Assembly: GCF_905220565.1 (NCBI RefSeq)
Contig: NC_059400.1
Coordinates: forward strand, 7,090,159 to 7,154,158
DNA length: 64,000 nucleotides
Direction: 5' to 3'
From: Melitaea cinxia
Taxonomy: Eukaryota > Arthropoda > Insecta > Lepidoptera > Nymphalidae
The number at the start of each line of letters is the position of its first letter. Within the stretch, counting starts at the first letter, position 1. Positions 10,726-21,998 of the stretch are shown one piece after another. The notes under the pieces are model-generated. The model made no database searches, was not told the DNA's origin, and saw nothing but the letters and a program-made list of their open reading frames with translations. The translations under genes and the position numbers were made by a program.

Positions 10726-13170
10726 AACTTGAGAAAAAAAAAACGAGTATTTTATAGTATAACTGCACCATAATGCAACAGCTTAGAGTTTTAACTTATT
10801 TTTTCAAATAAAATATAAAATTTAAAGAATAGATTCTTCAGAGAGTTCTGTTGGAGCCCAAGAGAAATTCTCTAAAACTTTTCAACGTAGTTTTTTGTGC
10901 GAGCGGCAATACGCTAAGTGTACTTTATATTAAACAAAAATAGACGTAAGAGTTAAATACCAAACGGATTTTCTTACAAACTTTCATGAGAGCTTCGAAT
11001 TAGTTAAAGTGCATTTCGTCTAAGTACCGTAAATTAGCCTCTTGTTTTCTTTAATTACTTACGTTTGTAAATGTTTTTTTTAAAATGAATGAAATAAGAA
11101 TATAAATCATCGTATATATAAAATCTTTTCTTTGACTTTGATGATCTAAAGCTAGTTGTGTAAAACAATATTTACATTAAACACAAAGCTCTACTTATTA
11201 AAAGAATTGTTATATACATACTTGTTATATACTCAATATCAGTGCCCCCTTTCTATTCTATAAATGCAATTTTGTATAATTTTCTTCCAATACTTATAGA
11301 AATCGCTTGTCTATCAAGTACACGGGAGGGAAATGTGCAGATAGAAAATTTTACCGTGACCTAATTTTGCTTCCACACAACAGCCTTTACTTATTTCCCG
11401 CTAAAAGCGAAAAATACTTTATAGCTCCCGATGGGTCGATACGATGCTTATAAAGTGAATTATCCTTTGGGAGAGAGTAAATAAAATCCATCCCAAACAA
11501 ATGGGGCCAACATCTAACAACGTACACGTAGACAATCATTTCGTTAAGAAAGTAGGAGTCAACTTATTTCTCTAGGGCGTGATAGAAAGTTTCCCAAATC
11601 ACTATTTGTGAAGTTTTAGCGGACATTGGTAAAACTTTGTTCGAACTAGCTTGAAGTACACATTTGTGATTATTACGACGCGGACGCAAATTGAGATGAA
11701 ATATTCACTAATATAATCATATACATTTTAAATACTTAATATTTAGATACAACATTTGTCTTATATATATATTAATAAAGAGAGAGAAAATACTTTGAAG
11801 TATTTTTGGAATAATATTTAATTTCGACTAAAATATAAATAAGTGTTCTAAATTTAGTTATCTTAGATTTAATTAATATGTCTGAATGAATTAATATGAA
11901 TGAAGTTAACACTAGCATCTTAAGATTTACAAAAATTATTATTCTCAGCAAGGTTAAAAACTGCTCAATATGTAAAATCTTATGTACACTGCGGTTGAAC
12001 TTTAACAGTACCTCAAAATTGTGGCAACTCAAGTGACACGAATTGAGTTTTGCCCTGCTCGCTTGCAGGCAATATAAAACGTGCTTACAATTTATTACTA
12101 GAAACTACCGATATTCATATGAATCGTTTTCTGCATATTTTTTAAGTAAAAATATTTGTTTTTAATCTAAGAACTCAATAGAACAACTGTTTTACTTTCT
12201 TTGACGTTTGTTCATTCTAAGATATCGTCGTAGTATCGTGATTATTTTAATGTGGTCGATATACGTTTTAGGTATTTACTGTCTTCTTCTTGATATTGAA
12301 ATTAAGTTATGGGAACATGAATTTCTGTTGCAAGTAACAGTTACAATGTCCAGTAATATTGAGTGACCGCAAAGTTAAGTGCACTACGCCAAGGCAGTCC
12401 GTCCATCGAGTTAGAAGCCACAAATTGCTGCTAACTTACCTAACTTTGTGATCTTGTGACGGACTATAGTTTTATTTTATAGATGTGTCTATTTTGTAGG
12501 CGTCAGTATAGATTTACATAAAATGTATCGGGCATATTTATAAAATGTTCAGCTCAAGTACCTAATGTACCTTTGGTTTGTATACACAATCATTACAAGT
12601 TACGTAAATAAATTGAATATTTACTTGAAATATTACGAATTCTGTGTAAAACTTGTTTGTTCACTTTGTTCGTTCACTAAACTTTATCGTTTGATTACTC
12701 TTAAAAAGGGTTGTCTGAATGCTCACATAGTTTACACAGTTAATTAAATTTAAGGGCATCAAACGAAGGTTCTGAGATCTTTAACTCCTTCATCTTTCAC
12801 ATCCCTTTGTCTTAGTTCTAAACTATATTAGGCAGATGACTTTGTTCACTCTATTTATATACTTTTATCTTGCTTGTTTCTTTTTCTTTTATGTTACATG
12901 TATTGTTTCTGGTTGTACAATAAAGTATATTTGTATTTGTATATATATAATGCCCAACATTGTAGATGGAATAGAGAAAAAAAAGGAATGAGGTTTAACA
13001 CTTACAATTCTTTATGTTTATTTGTCTATAAACATAGAACACGAGACCAAAGGAGTCACAGATATCTTGCTGGATTAAATAGAAATATGAATGAGCAAAA
13101 AGAACTATGAAAGTAAAAGAAGGCAGCCTATTTACGAGACTCATGTTTTCCTTTGTAAGTACATATAATA
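10726..13170. other. Gene-free stretch; possible LINE tail at its end
   Basis: No gene was recognised. The short frames at 11772-12032, 12565-12747 and 12874-13110 have AT-driven composition and no domains. The interval 12865-12945 ends TGTACAATAAAGTATATTTG and resembles the poly(A) end of a retroelement. An inverted pair around CAAAGTTAAGT (about 12370) and ACCTAACTTTG (about 12440) flanks a GC-richer segment. Confidence 0.4.
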
Positions 13171-13172
13171 TA
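13171..13172. repeat. TA target-site duplication, left copy
   Basis: TA directly before the left inverted repeat. The right copy is at 14421-14422. TA duplication is the hallmark of Tc1/mariner/pogo insertion, although TA alone is weak evidence in AT-rich DNA. Confidence 0.6.
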
Positions 13173-13624
13173 TGGTAAAACCGGGAGAGATGCCGCAATG
13201 GGATAGATGCCTCATGTTCTAAAAACCTAACATCCCGAACTCACAAATAAAAATTAATCGCATAAGTAGGGGTCAAAGTCACCCCGTACCTTAGATATCC
13301 ACAGATATTCGTGTGGCAAGGACGCGTTTGGATCGTGTGTGTAATTTTTTCCGTGGCGAAATTTACAAACACGTCAAAGTTTTAAAGGTTAGTATTTAAG
13401 GTTGTATAATTTTATAAATAGTAATAAATTCCGTTATATTTTTTATCACGTCTATATACTGGGTCATTGAGTCTGCATATAGTTGTAAATAGATGCTATT
13501 TTGTTTATAATTTATTTAAAAAATACGTGGGCATCTATCCCAATCACAAAGGATAGTTGCCCTGATTTTTTGAGGTATAGGTGCCCTTAGCCTTTTATCT
13601 ATCCCTTCATTCACCATATACAAA

Positions 13625-13711
13625 GTAAGTTTATATGTATATTTTTTTTGTGTCTGTTATATTTTTTATGTATTTACGTATATTTATGTTTGGATGTTTT
13701 ACTGATTCTAG
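13625..13711 (+). other. Putative 87-nt intron in the pogo-like element
   Basis: The donor CAAA/GTAAGT is at 13624/13625. The acceptor is a pyrimidine-rich tract ending GATTCTAG/CAG at 13711. The first ATG after the acceptor (13719) begins the basic peptide M-P-R-K-Y-K-R-K. The placement fits a 5'-leader intron just before the transposase start. This is predicted from splice-site sequence only. Confidence 0.5.
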
Positions 13712-13718
13712 CAGAACT

Positions 13719-13826
13719 ATGCCACGAAAATATAAAAGAAAGGAAGAAATGCGAGCTCGAGTATGTTCTCGGACTATAGAAAACCTAAGAGAAAGAAGAA
13801 GAAGAAGAAGAAGAGAAAGAACCTAA
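13719..13826 (+). pseudogene. Truncated transposase N-terminus
   Basis: A 35-codon open frame starts at the first ATG after the putative splice acceptor and encodes a strongly basic peptide beginning M-P-R-K-Y-K-R-K. This start resembles pogo-type (CENP-B/psq-HTH) transposases. It soon runs into a GAA/AGA repeat giving poly-Arg and stops. AACCTAAGAGAAAG is directly repeated at 13782-13795 and 13820-13833 around that repeat, which suggests a rearrangement. No helix-turn-helix or DDE region follows. A poly(A) signal comes about 80 nt later. A chance basic ORF cannot be excluded. Confidence 0.4.
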
Positions 13827-14420
13827 GAGAAAGTATGATTGTGCAATGTACATGTTGACACTTGATATGAATATTTTAGACCAACAATTAAGAATTTATA
13901 CTTTTGTTGAATAAATGCTTGTAAAATTTAATTAAATATATATTAAATATATATAAATATATTTATAAATATATATATTTAATTATATATATATATATAT
14001 ATATAGTAATTTGTGTGATATAAAAATTATATTCTAATTATAACAATTAAAAGATATAAAAAAACACAAAATATTTTTCATTACTATGGCCCATGTTTCT
14101 TAAAGACAATCGATGTTTTAGGAGTAGCCTAACCATTTGGTTTGGGTTTTTCGTTTACACGGTTTAAAGGGCATCTATCCTACTCACTATTTTCATGGTG
14201 AGGCAACTATCCATATAGGTAGGCATCTATCCTCAAAAAACAGGGTTCACGAAAAGCTAATTTCTGCTTAATCTGCATTGGCTAGGTTGAAAAAAAAATA
14301 GTCATAATTCAACATAAAGGATTGAGCTAGCTACATTAATAAAAATTATTCGTATAAAAATCATATTTTTAAAATTAGGTGGCTATTTCAAAAAGTGAGG
14401 CATCTATCCCGGTTTTACCC

Positions 14421-14422
14421 TA
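14421..14422. repeat. TA target-site duplication, right copy
   Basis: TA directly follows the right inverted repeat ending GGTTTTACCC and matches the left copy. Confidence 0.6.
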
Positions 14423-15850
14423 TGCATTCAAAAACCCTTAGAGAAGCAACTTGTGCCTATTTACTAACTGTTAGAGAGCTATAACACAAAAAAATTCTTT
14501 ATTCTAAAAAAAATCACGCTATTTGCAAAAAAAAAAACAAAAAATTACTTACACTGTTTTACTTAGCAAATATTTTAGTTGATCCTTAAGTAAAATACAA
14601 AGTACTGTTAGATACAAAGTACAGAAGAACAAGACATGCGGGCATGTGTTAATTAATTTGCGTTTATATTATTGCGGAAACGGCCTATACGATCTTGTAA
14701 TTTATAATTTTGTTTTCTAATGAAGAAGCTAAACATTTTTTTATTTTTATCAATTAATTAAGTTTTGATTTTTATACACAGTTAACAAAAAACAAACAAA
14801 AAAATAAAGTTATTAAAAACACAGGAATGAATGCATTGAACGTAGTGTCGGATTTTCATTATACTCGTACATTATGTTAAAAACACCACTTTCTTTACTT
14901 ATAAATCAGACAATCTTAATTTTGTTTTCAAACTGCTAATACGTGATCTGCGAAATGAAAAGTATATTGCATGTATATCATATTTATATAATTATAATTT
15001 GTTTTTTAGCAAATCTATAATGTACTTATTAATATGTTTCTTTAATGTATTTATCACAGTAAAACCCACATAGAACCTAGGTTTTACTCGTATGTCATAT
15101 AATTTGCCAATTCCGTATCCTGCTAGAATATATTTTACGCCAAGGCGAATCAGTGGCAGTTTCCTGTGTCGTAAAACAAAATGTCTAGCTATTAAAATTA
15201 TATATCATTGTCATATTGGAATACATTTTTACAGATACACAGGCGAACACCGAAACACATACACATAGATATACCAACCAGTATAAAAATTATAAGCCAA
15301 ATTTAACGACACATTTTATCTTTATGAAGGGAAGGATATACATCAAAATGTCGTCATGATATTTTTTAGACTTTTATATAAAATTCTTATAAAATACTTC
15401 ATTTACATAAGAAAATTTGAGTAATTGTATTAATTGATGTAAAATCAGTAAAAACACACGAATTTTAATTTTCACAATTAAAGTTCACTACTACTGCTAC
15501 TAATACTACTGGTATTCGATTTAAATCCGAATAATCCCAGCTTATTCGAGATTTTAGTCTATTACGCGAACCGCACCGGCAATTCCTTAGTTAATTCTCT
15601 ATGCAGGTTGTCCGTCTTAGCTATGGATTTAAATTGACAGGAAGAGCTAAATACTAAGTAAGTCTTTAAATTAAATTTTATATTTATTTAGATATATTTT
15701 ATTACACAGTTTTGTATTTTTATGAAAAGTAAACTAGGATTGAATTATAATCTGGTCTTTAGAATCAAATTGATTATTGATTTTGTAATGAAATTTTGAG
15801 AAAATTGTTACATAAATATTGAGAAAAATAGATAACATATTTTAATTCTT
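14423..15850. other. Gene-free AT-rich stretch
   Basis: Poly-A and poly-T tracts dominate. No gene, RNA or recognised repeat. Confidence 0.5.
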
Positions 15851-16105
15851 GACTAGCCCGCTTGCGCACTTTGTAGTGCCCCTCTCCGCCCTGCTTTCTG
15901 CTCCAGGTGTTGTTCGATTTCCACCTTAGCCTGGGTATAATATTTGTATTTATTTATTTATTTATTTATTTACATAATATGTATTATTTTTATGTATATT
16001 AATTTAAAAAAAATGTACCTATATCAGCCGGCTGTTTCCTATAACACAAGCAATAGGTTGCTTACTTTAGAAACAGACGACTGTGTGTGTGTGTGTTATA
16101 AGATA
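15851..16105 (+). mobile_element. tRNA-derived SINE (family A)
   Basis: It starts GACTAGCCCGCTTGCGCAC (A-box region) with a damaged B-box (TGTTCGATTTCCACC). It continues with a TTTA microsatellite, then CAGCCGGCTGTTTCCTATAA...AGGTTGCTTACTTTAGAAAC and (TG)n. The modules occur in the same order at 30091-30355 (plus) and at 26468-26815 and 59713-59969 (minus). It has no coding capacity. Confidence 0.75.
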
Positions 16106-16314
16106 TTATTTTATTTTGTTTGGGAAACAAACAATTATCACAACACTCTTCAATAAAAAAAAAAAACAAGAATAATACAAATCAATCAAGTTTACACAGA
16201 AAATAAATTAGATATTTATTCATATACCTATGGGTACAAGTCTATACTGTACACAAATATACTACTAGGAATAACTAAAGAAACTAAAGAATTTGTTTTG
16301 AAGGAAGTAATGGG

Positions 16315-16654
16315 CTGTGTGGCTACGACATTAAAGAATATAGCCACACCCTCTCTTCTCGTGGGTGTCGTAAGATGCGACTAAGGGATAAAACAGTTTC
16401 ACTACCAAGGTGGTACCTAAAAAGCCGACCGACGGCAGAATGACCGTCCAACTGCTGTCTTTGAAATACACAGGCCGAAGACGGGCAGCAGCGTCTTAGG
16501 TGCGACAAAAAGCCAGCCCTGTGGTCACCAACCCGCCTGCCCAGCGTGGTGACTATGGGCAATACACACGAGTTCGCGCCATTTTCGGCGCGAACTTTTG
16601 GAGGCCTATGTCCAGTAGTGGACTGGCATAGGCTGAAATGATGATGATGATGAA
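16315..16654 (+). mobile_element. SINE with RTE LINE tail, near-complete copy
   Basis: It starts CTGTGTGGCTACGACATTAA. It runs through a GC-richer body containing GCCCAGCGTGGTGACTATGG and ends GGAGGCCTATGTCCAGTAGT...CATAGGCTGAA followed by (ATG)n. The end reads E-A-Y-V-Q(-Q)-W in frame, the C-terminus of RTE-clade ORF2, so this SINE carries an RTE 3' tail and is presumably mobilised by RTE. Antisense copies are at 39424-39690 and 62258-62502, and shorter tails at 34693-34766. The apparent open frame on the minus strand (16323-16562) is incidental. Confidence 0.75.
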
Positions 16655-19203
16655 ATGGAAATTCAAATGGTTAACATTCTGGATTTTTTTAACTTTACGT
16701 TTTTATTTAAATACAATTGTTTGCAATTCTTAGTTATGTTAAGTATATAGTTTCGTTTTATTGAGGATTTGATGTCTCTTCTAGTAAATATATTTCAAGG
16801 AGAATCTTGTAGATTGAAGACGGCCTTATTTAATATGCATTCAAGGTATATAAGGAGTACAGCGTTTTAAATTAGTTTGTGATACTGAATACTAATTCAT
16901 TTTCACAGGTATTCCACGCACTTGGCGATCTCTTGAGTTATCTAAACGTTTTATTAATATAAATCCATCGTGTACTATAGATTAGAACAGTCTCAAAGTC
17001 AAAAGAGTCTTTTTAGGTTTTTAAACTTTTATAATGTACATAAGCATACCGCATTTTATATAACAAAGTAGATAGTCCAGTGTTATAGGGGAGCTTAGAC
17101 ATTCTAGTTCCTTCTCGTGTTCTCCAAAATAATCTCGGAATCGTAGCACCGCGCCAATGACCTAGCAAACTTAAATTGCGCCCGGGGCACAAAACCTTTT
17201 AGACCCCCCCACCCTTATTTAAAAACCATATAACATGTCCAGCAATTTTTTGTTTTGCGGACCATTTAGCGCTCCTTTGTGAGTAGCGTCCGGGGCATGA
17301 TGCCCTCTTTGTCCCCCCCCCCCACGCTACGCTACTGCACCGCGCAGCGTCGTCCGCGCTTACTGCACAAGCCAGCTACCCGTACTACCCGTACGCGGTG
17401 CGCAGAACACGCCCCAACAATACGCGCTCTACATCTGATTAGCGATTTGCTCAATATTTGTGAGGACTCAGACTTATTTGCCGGTAAAATCTCTGTTGTC
17501 TGTAAAAATTACTATAAATATCTTTGTATGTTATAAATTATTTTTTTTTTGTATAATTTAATCCTGACATTAGTAATATTTTCTTTTTATAATTTTTGAC
17601 ATTTTTTTGACATCGAATATACTGACATTAATGTACTTTTATAAACAGCATTCTATGTTTTTACTAGATATTGTATTTTGACATTGTTGTAGGTATATTA
17701 TAATTTCAGCATATGAATTTTTTATCCTGATTATTGATAATAATTAATTATTTTAATATTAATCCACAAACAGTAATGTATTTTATTGACATTGTAAATT
17801 ATAATTTACTTTGATTAGATTATATATTTTTATTTCTACATTTACCATTATTTTCTTAGTTTGATACACCTGTGTGTTCCCCTTTTTCTGATTGACTTAC
17901 TTGTGACTGGAGCAAAGCTCTGTAAACTTGTATGTATGAAATAAATAATTAAATAAGTGTAGTAAGTACCATTCCCTGACAAGCATATCACGAAATACCA
18001 AAACTATATACTACATTACTTACTATACACAACACTGACTTTAGTTATTTGCTAATGTTATTCCTTTTGCTGTGTAGATTCTTATTTTGAAAAAAAAGAC
18101 ACTCAAAAAACCAATACAATGAAAAGCATCAGTTACCTTGGTAGCATAAGCGGGTGTAAAATATGTGCTAACTAAATAGTTTCTATATATAAAAGAGTTA
18201 GCTCCTTCGTCATGTTCGGTTTTTTTATCTACTGATATGAATTTCTCTTTGACTTTCAAGATGACAAGGAAGGATTATACGGCGGAGGAAAAATTTACTT
18301 ACAAACTTCGCATTTACAAAACACCTTTTGATTTGATCAATATTTATTTATGTATAAAAGGAGGTTAAGGTGATCTGGGTCATTCAACTGGTTAAATAAT
18401 AAAAATTTAGATGTGATGAAAAATGAAAACATAATATAAGAAATTATAACCTTCTTAACATTAATTTTAATAAATAATTATTACGTTTGCAAAAAAAAAG
18501 ATCAAAAGAAAGATATAATTTTTATCTAGTCTTTCTCTTCTGCTATTCTTTTTTTAAGCTAATTAATGTACCTTACTAATAATTTAATTACTAACATTGA
18601 TGTCCGGCAAAAATTCCAATGAGTTCATGTGATATCTTACTGATAATTGTTGTTTATATTCTTTCATGTCTTAATAATAATAAATAAATAATTAAATATG
18701 ATATTAGATATTAGATACATATTCTATGTTTCGTCATTTATGGATAGAAATGGGATTCGTTATTGTAGTACTGATAAAGTGAGTTAATTTTATCAATTAG
18801 ATGTTCAACTAAGTGAAGCGAGGTAGTAATAAATCTAGTTGTAGCGTACTCGAGTCTCACGTACTCTCCCAAGAAGATATTTATTTTCTTCTACTTTCAC
18901 ACTAAGTTCATTACTCTGTGTAATAAATCTTTTACAAAAAAACATAAGCGTTTTAATCATTCATTTTACGGCTTATGGTAATTATTTCTTTTCTCTTTTG
19001 AAATTAGTTTTAAGAGCGATATTTGTGTGTGACTTAGGTATAAAATGTTATAAAATATTTTAAAACTGTTTATATAAAAGGTACAATCATTACGTACACC
19101 GATGTTCTTAATACGTTTAAATTTGTATGAAGGTTGTATATAACTATACACATGAACATATATATATATATTTTTGAAATTAAGACTAACTCGTATAACG
19201 CTA
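16655..19203. other. Gene-free stretch, GC-rich patch at 17.1-17.45 kb
   Basis: The patch 17140-17440 is unusually GC-rich, with two poly-C runs and CGCGCAGCG-type sequence. Its reading frame (17279-17536) starts at a non-ATG codon and has no domain. Between 17560 and 17860 the motif TGACATT occurs several times. An AAATAAATAA end at about 17940, after TCTGTAAACTTGTATGTATG, looks like a retroelement or transcript 3' end. No gene was recognised. Confidence 0.4.
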
Positions 19204-19430
19204 AGAACCGCCCTGGTGTAGTGATGCGTGTGCCATGTACAAGCACCGGCGGTTTGCGGGTCAGATTCCCGCTTGGGATGGATATTTGTATTTGTACACA
19301 TATTTCTTTCCGGTTAGGATGCCTGTCTTTGTGGGTCTGCCCACCGCACCCCGAAGAGTACGTTAAGTGACAGTTCTGTTTGTAATTATATAGACTTGAT
19401 AGCGATCGTTACTCATAGTTTGTTATATCT
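19204..19430 (+). mobile_element. tRNA-headed SINE (family B)
   Basis: The head CCTGGTGTAGTGATGCGTG and the B-box GCGGGTCAGATTCCCGC are followed by TTTGTACACATATTTCTTTC and then TGATAGCGATCGTTACTCAT. It has the same module order as the minus-strand copy at 20-345. The last quarter (the GGCGGATATATTCC module) is reduced to a few bases. Confidence 0.7.
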
Positions 19431-20973
19431 GAAATATTCGATCACGTATCGTTATTATGAAGTGTGTTCTACACATTTATTTCAAAAAATTCTGTTTTTA
19501 GTACCAGAACCTCTGAATTAAATACTTTTAGTTGTTAAGGATGGCCTTATTTTTGTCCCGTGACCATGGTTGCTGTAGAATATCTGAAACTTCGGGCACT
19601 TAAAACACATAATTCATTTTCACACAATTTCATTATAATAAAAAAAGTAGTTTGAAATAGAAATCTTTAATAACGCAGATATTCCGTTGAAGTTTAAGAG
19701 CATAATGAAATCAATAATTTAAACATTAAAGCTTATTCACCAGCTACGTCTAATCCGTATTTATTTCTGCGATACAAAATAACAGTTGAAATCCGTTTAC
19801 ATCTCGGAATTTATCTATGTGAGACTATTGCGTAGCTAAAAACTCATCTAAACAGTACATATTTATTGAAATAGTTAATATTTTGTTTGATTATCATTTA
19901 ATATAATAACTTATAATTAATACGTGCGTGCTTATAAGAAGTATTAATAGCTAATTATTTTGTTTCCATTCTTATTTACGGCGCGGCGTACTTAATCCAT
20001 TTTAACATAAAATATTACGTTTTAAGCACCATTTTGAGTTATGTTTATAAAATAATCATTTTGTAAATGATTATAGAATGAAATTTTTACAGAATACAGA
20101 ATTTTTAGTATGATAAATGGTGTTAAAGTTGTGTTCAACAATTAATGTTTAAAATTTTATTTGAAAATACGCTTAGAATAATACATGACAAATTGTTTAT
20201 ATTTTGTATCAGCATTGCACCCTCGCGAAGCCGGGGCGGGTCGCTAATATAAAATAAAATATAGTCCTGTTCCATTTATTCATTTGACGTAAATAGAAAT
20301 TGTAGGTATCTAAGATACATATCACGAGGATGGCTCTCTTATTTAAATGGTTCAGATCACAGATAAAACTCGCCTCCATAAATCACTTTGCCATCTCGGG
20401 GTGCGCTAGCACCGAGCGTTGAAAAGTTAGCTTAAAACCTCTTTATTTTAAATAGAATTGTCTATAAAGTTATTTTAATGAAATTAAATTAATTTAAATC
20501 TCTATGTTTATAGATACGAGTATAAAGAGCTAAAATGCATACTAATAAAAATACAAATTACATCAAAAAGAAAAATACCATACTAAGGCTATGTTAAAAA
20601 TAAATTGTGAGTGGGTTGGCTAAAAAGAATTTTTTAAGAAGAATTAACAGGTTTATTTTTGTTAATATACAAAAGTAAATATAAAATAATTTTGATCCAT
20701 TACATTGATGTGTTAAGTTCGTTTATAGTTCGGATCTCTTACTAACATTAAAAAATAGTTATGTTTCAAAAGTTCACATAAAGTTCTAAAAGTTTCTGAA
20801 AAACAAACCCAGGGCTAAGAGCGTATTTAAATATTATTGTATGGTCTTATAATATAGTATGTAGAAGAATATAATAATATAATAAGATGAAAAGGAATAT
20901 AGGATGGTGTTTAGGCATATCAGACGTACTACACCAGAGTGATGTCAGAGCTATTCATTAACTTCAGTACATA
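19431..20973. other. Gene-free stretch with a Helitron 3' remnant
   Basis: The interval 20196-20246 matches the 3' end of the Helitron at 3151-3436 (ATTGCACC...GCGAAGCCGGGGC) but ends CTAA instead of CTAG. The rest is AT-rich and unassigned. Confidence 0.5.
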
Positions 20974-21132
20974 ATCGATGGCTCCTAAGTATACTGAGTC
21001 AACTAACAACTTTTGACTATTTCATTTTTTTAAGATATTAATAACATTTACTTCATTTCCTATCTACCTATGTAACAAAAAAATAAAGTTATTAGGAGTA
21101 GAGTTGACTCAGTATACTTAGGAGCCATCGAT
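20974..21132. mobile_element. MITE with perfect 31-bp terminal inverted repeats (159 bp)
   Basis: The left repeat begins ATCGATGGCTCCTAAGTATA (20974-21004). It is exactly complementary to 21102-21132, which ends CTTAGGAGCCATCGAT. The 97-bp centre is AT-rich and non-coding. Perfect arms suggest recent activity. The target-site duplication is unclear: the flanks ATA/ATA or TA/TA are both possible in this TA-rich site, so the superfamily is not assigned. Confidence 0.85.
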
Positions 21133-21135
21133 ATA

Positions 21136-21644
21136 TGTCGGCACTAGCGCTGTCGTAGGCAATTAGAAAGGAATTTATAAACAACAGATGCACCGATCGC
21201 GCCACCTAGCGTCCGTTATCACTATCGTTTGATAGTCATCTACTCTCACTCATTATATTACTCGAGTTATTCTGACGTGTATAAAACGAACAGTGCTACC
21301 TCGGCTAAGGCAGTTTTGTCTCTGGCTTGGCACGATGCACTTGTTGTATCCTGCTAGTAGCTTAACCTAGACTCATTCAATAATTAATTTGTGCAAACGA
21401 ATTAATCGTTAACAACTCGGCAGCAGTGAAGGTGAGCGTTGATACGCATCTCAAAGGGGATCTCCTTAAACCTACACCTAGGTCGCAAGTCCTAGGCACT
21501 GCTCTGAGTTACTCCCTCTGCCACACGATGGACTCGGCACTCACATGGTGAAACCATTGAATGCTAAGAAGTTCGGCTCCCTCTCCGTTGACTTATTTAC
21601 CAGTCTGACCTCCTACTTCCGACATATATATCATTGTACGAAGA
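21136..21644 (+). mobile_element. Probable solo LTR (509 bp)
   Basis: It begins TGTCGG and ends CCGACA, an LTR-style short inverted repeat with TG...CA termini. It is flanked by TATA on both sides (21132-21135 and 21645-21648), consistent with a 4-bp target duplication. A TATAAAA box lies at 21280-21286 in a segment clearly more GC-rich than its surroundings. No internal gag/pol sequence adjoins it, so it would be a recombination-derived solo LTR. TATA flanks are weak evidence in AT-rich DNA. The strand is set by the TATA box. Confidence 0.55.
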
Positions 21645-21854
21645 CGATTCAAGTTTTGAAAATCATGCTTGAATAAAGTCAATTACAATCTTCAATTTCA
21701 ATCTTCTTACAATCTTAATAGTAAGCATCTAAAATCCATTCAGTGGCTTTCCCTACGTTACCTATGTATTATCTGTCCATATTTAGATGCCCAATTCAGT
21801 TGATGGACAGTGGTTAGTAAAATATTTGTAAGTAATGAATTTAATATTTTCCAT

Positions 21855-21998
21855 ATACTGCTAGGCCGGCAAACAGGTAGGTTCACCAGATATTAAGTGG
21901 TTACCGTAGCTTGTAGACGCCTGCAACAAAATAAGCATCGCAAGCGTGTTGCCGACCGTACCCCCAATCCTCTCCAGGAGCTCTGCTTAAAAGCATTA
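21855..21998 (-). mobile_element. LINE 3' end fragment (antisense)
   Basis: On the minus strand it reads GCAGAGCTCCTGGAGAGGAT...TGCGATGC...TTGCAGGCGTCTACAAGCTA...CGGTAACCACTTAATATCTG. A sense-strand relative lies at 39297-39415 (AGAGTTCCTGGGGATT...GGGTACGATAACCGC...CATCTGGCGG). I recognise this as the 3' UTR type of a Jockey/CR1-like lepidopteran LINE. It is non-coding. Confidence 0.55.

Larger units (their letters stand above)
13173..14420 (+). mobile_element. Pogo-like DNA transposon, internally deleted (1248 bp)
   Basis: The terminal inverted repeats are GGTAAAACCGGGAGAGATGC at the left and the complement of GGTAAAACCGGGATAGATGC at the right, flanked by TA. Inside lie a putative intron (13625-13711), an exon start encoding M-P-R-K-Y-K-R-K (from 13719) and an AATAAA at 13910-13915. 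The basic N-terminal start resembles pogo/Tigger-type transposases, which fits TA insertion. The DNA-binding and DDE catalytic parts are missing, so this is a non-autonomous derivative. GGCATCTATCC or its complement recurs through both subterminal regions (13201, 13530, 14170, 14222, 14399, plus near-copies such as GGCAACTATCC at 14202 and GGATAGTTGCC at 13551). The pogo assignment is inference; the TIR and TA structure is seen directly. Confidence 0.75.

Noticed and set aside
16323..16562. Open frame of 79 codons, minus strand
   Set aside because: It lies wholly in the RTE-tailed SINE; SINE bodies are GC-richer and give chance frames.
17279..17536. Possible gene in the GC-rich patch
   Set aside because: It starts at a non-ATG codon and the frame passes through a poly-C run; no protein family is recognised.
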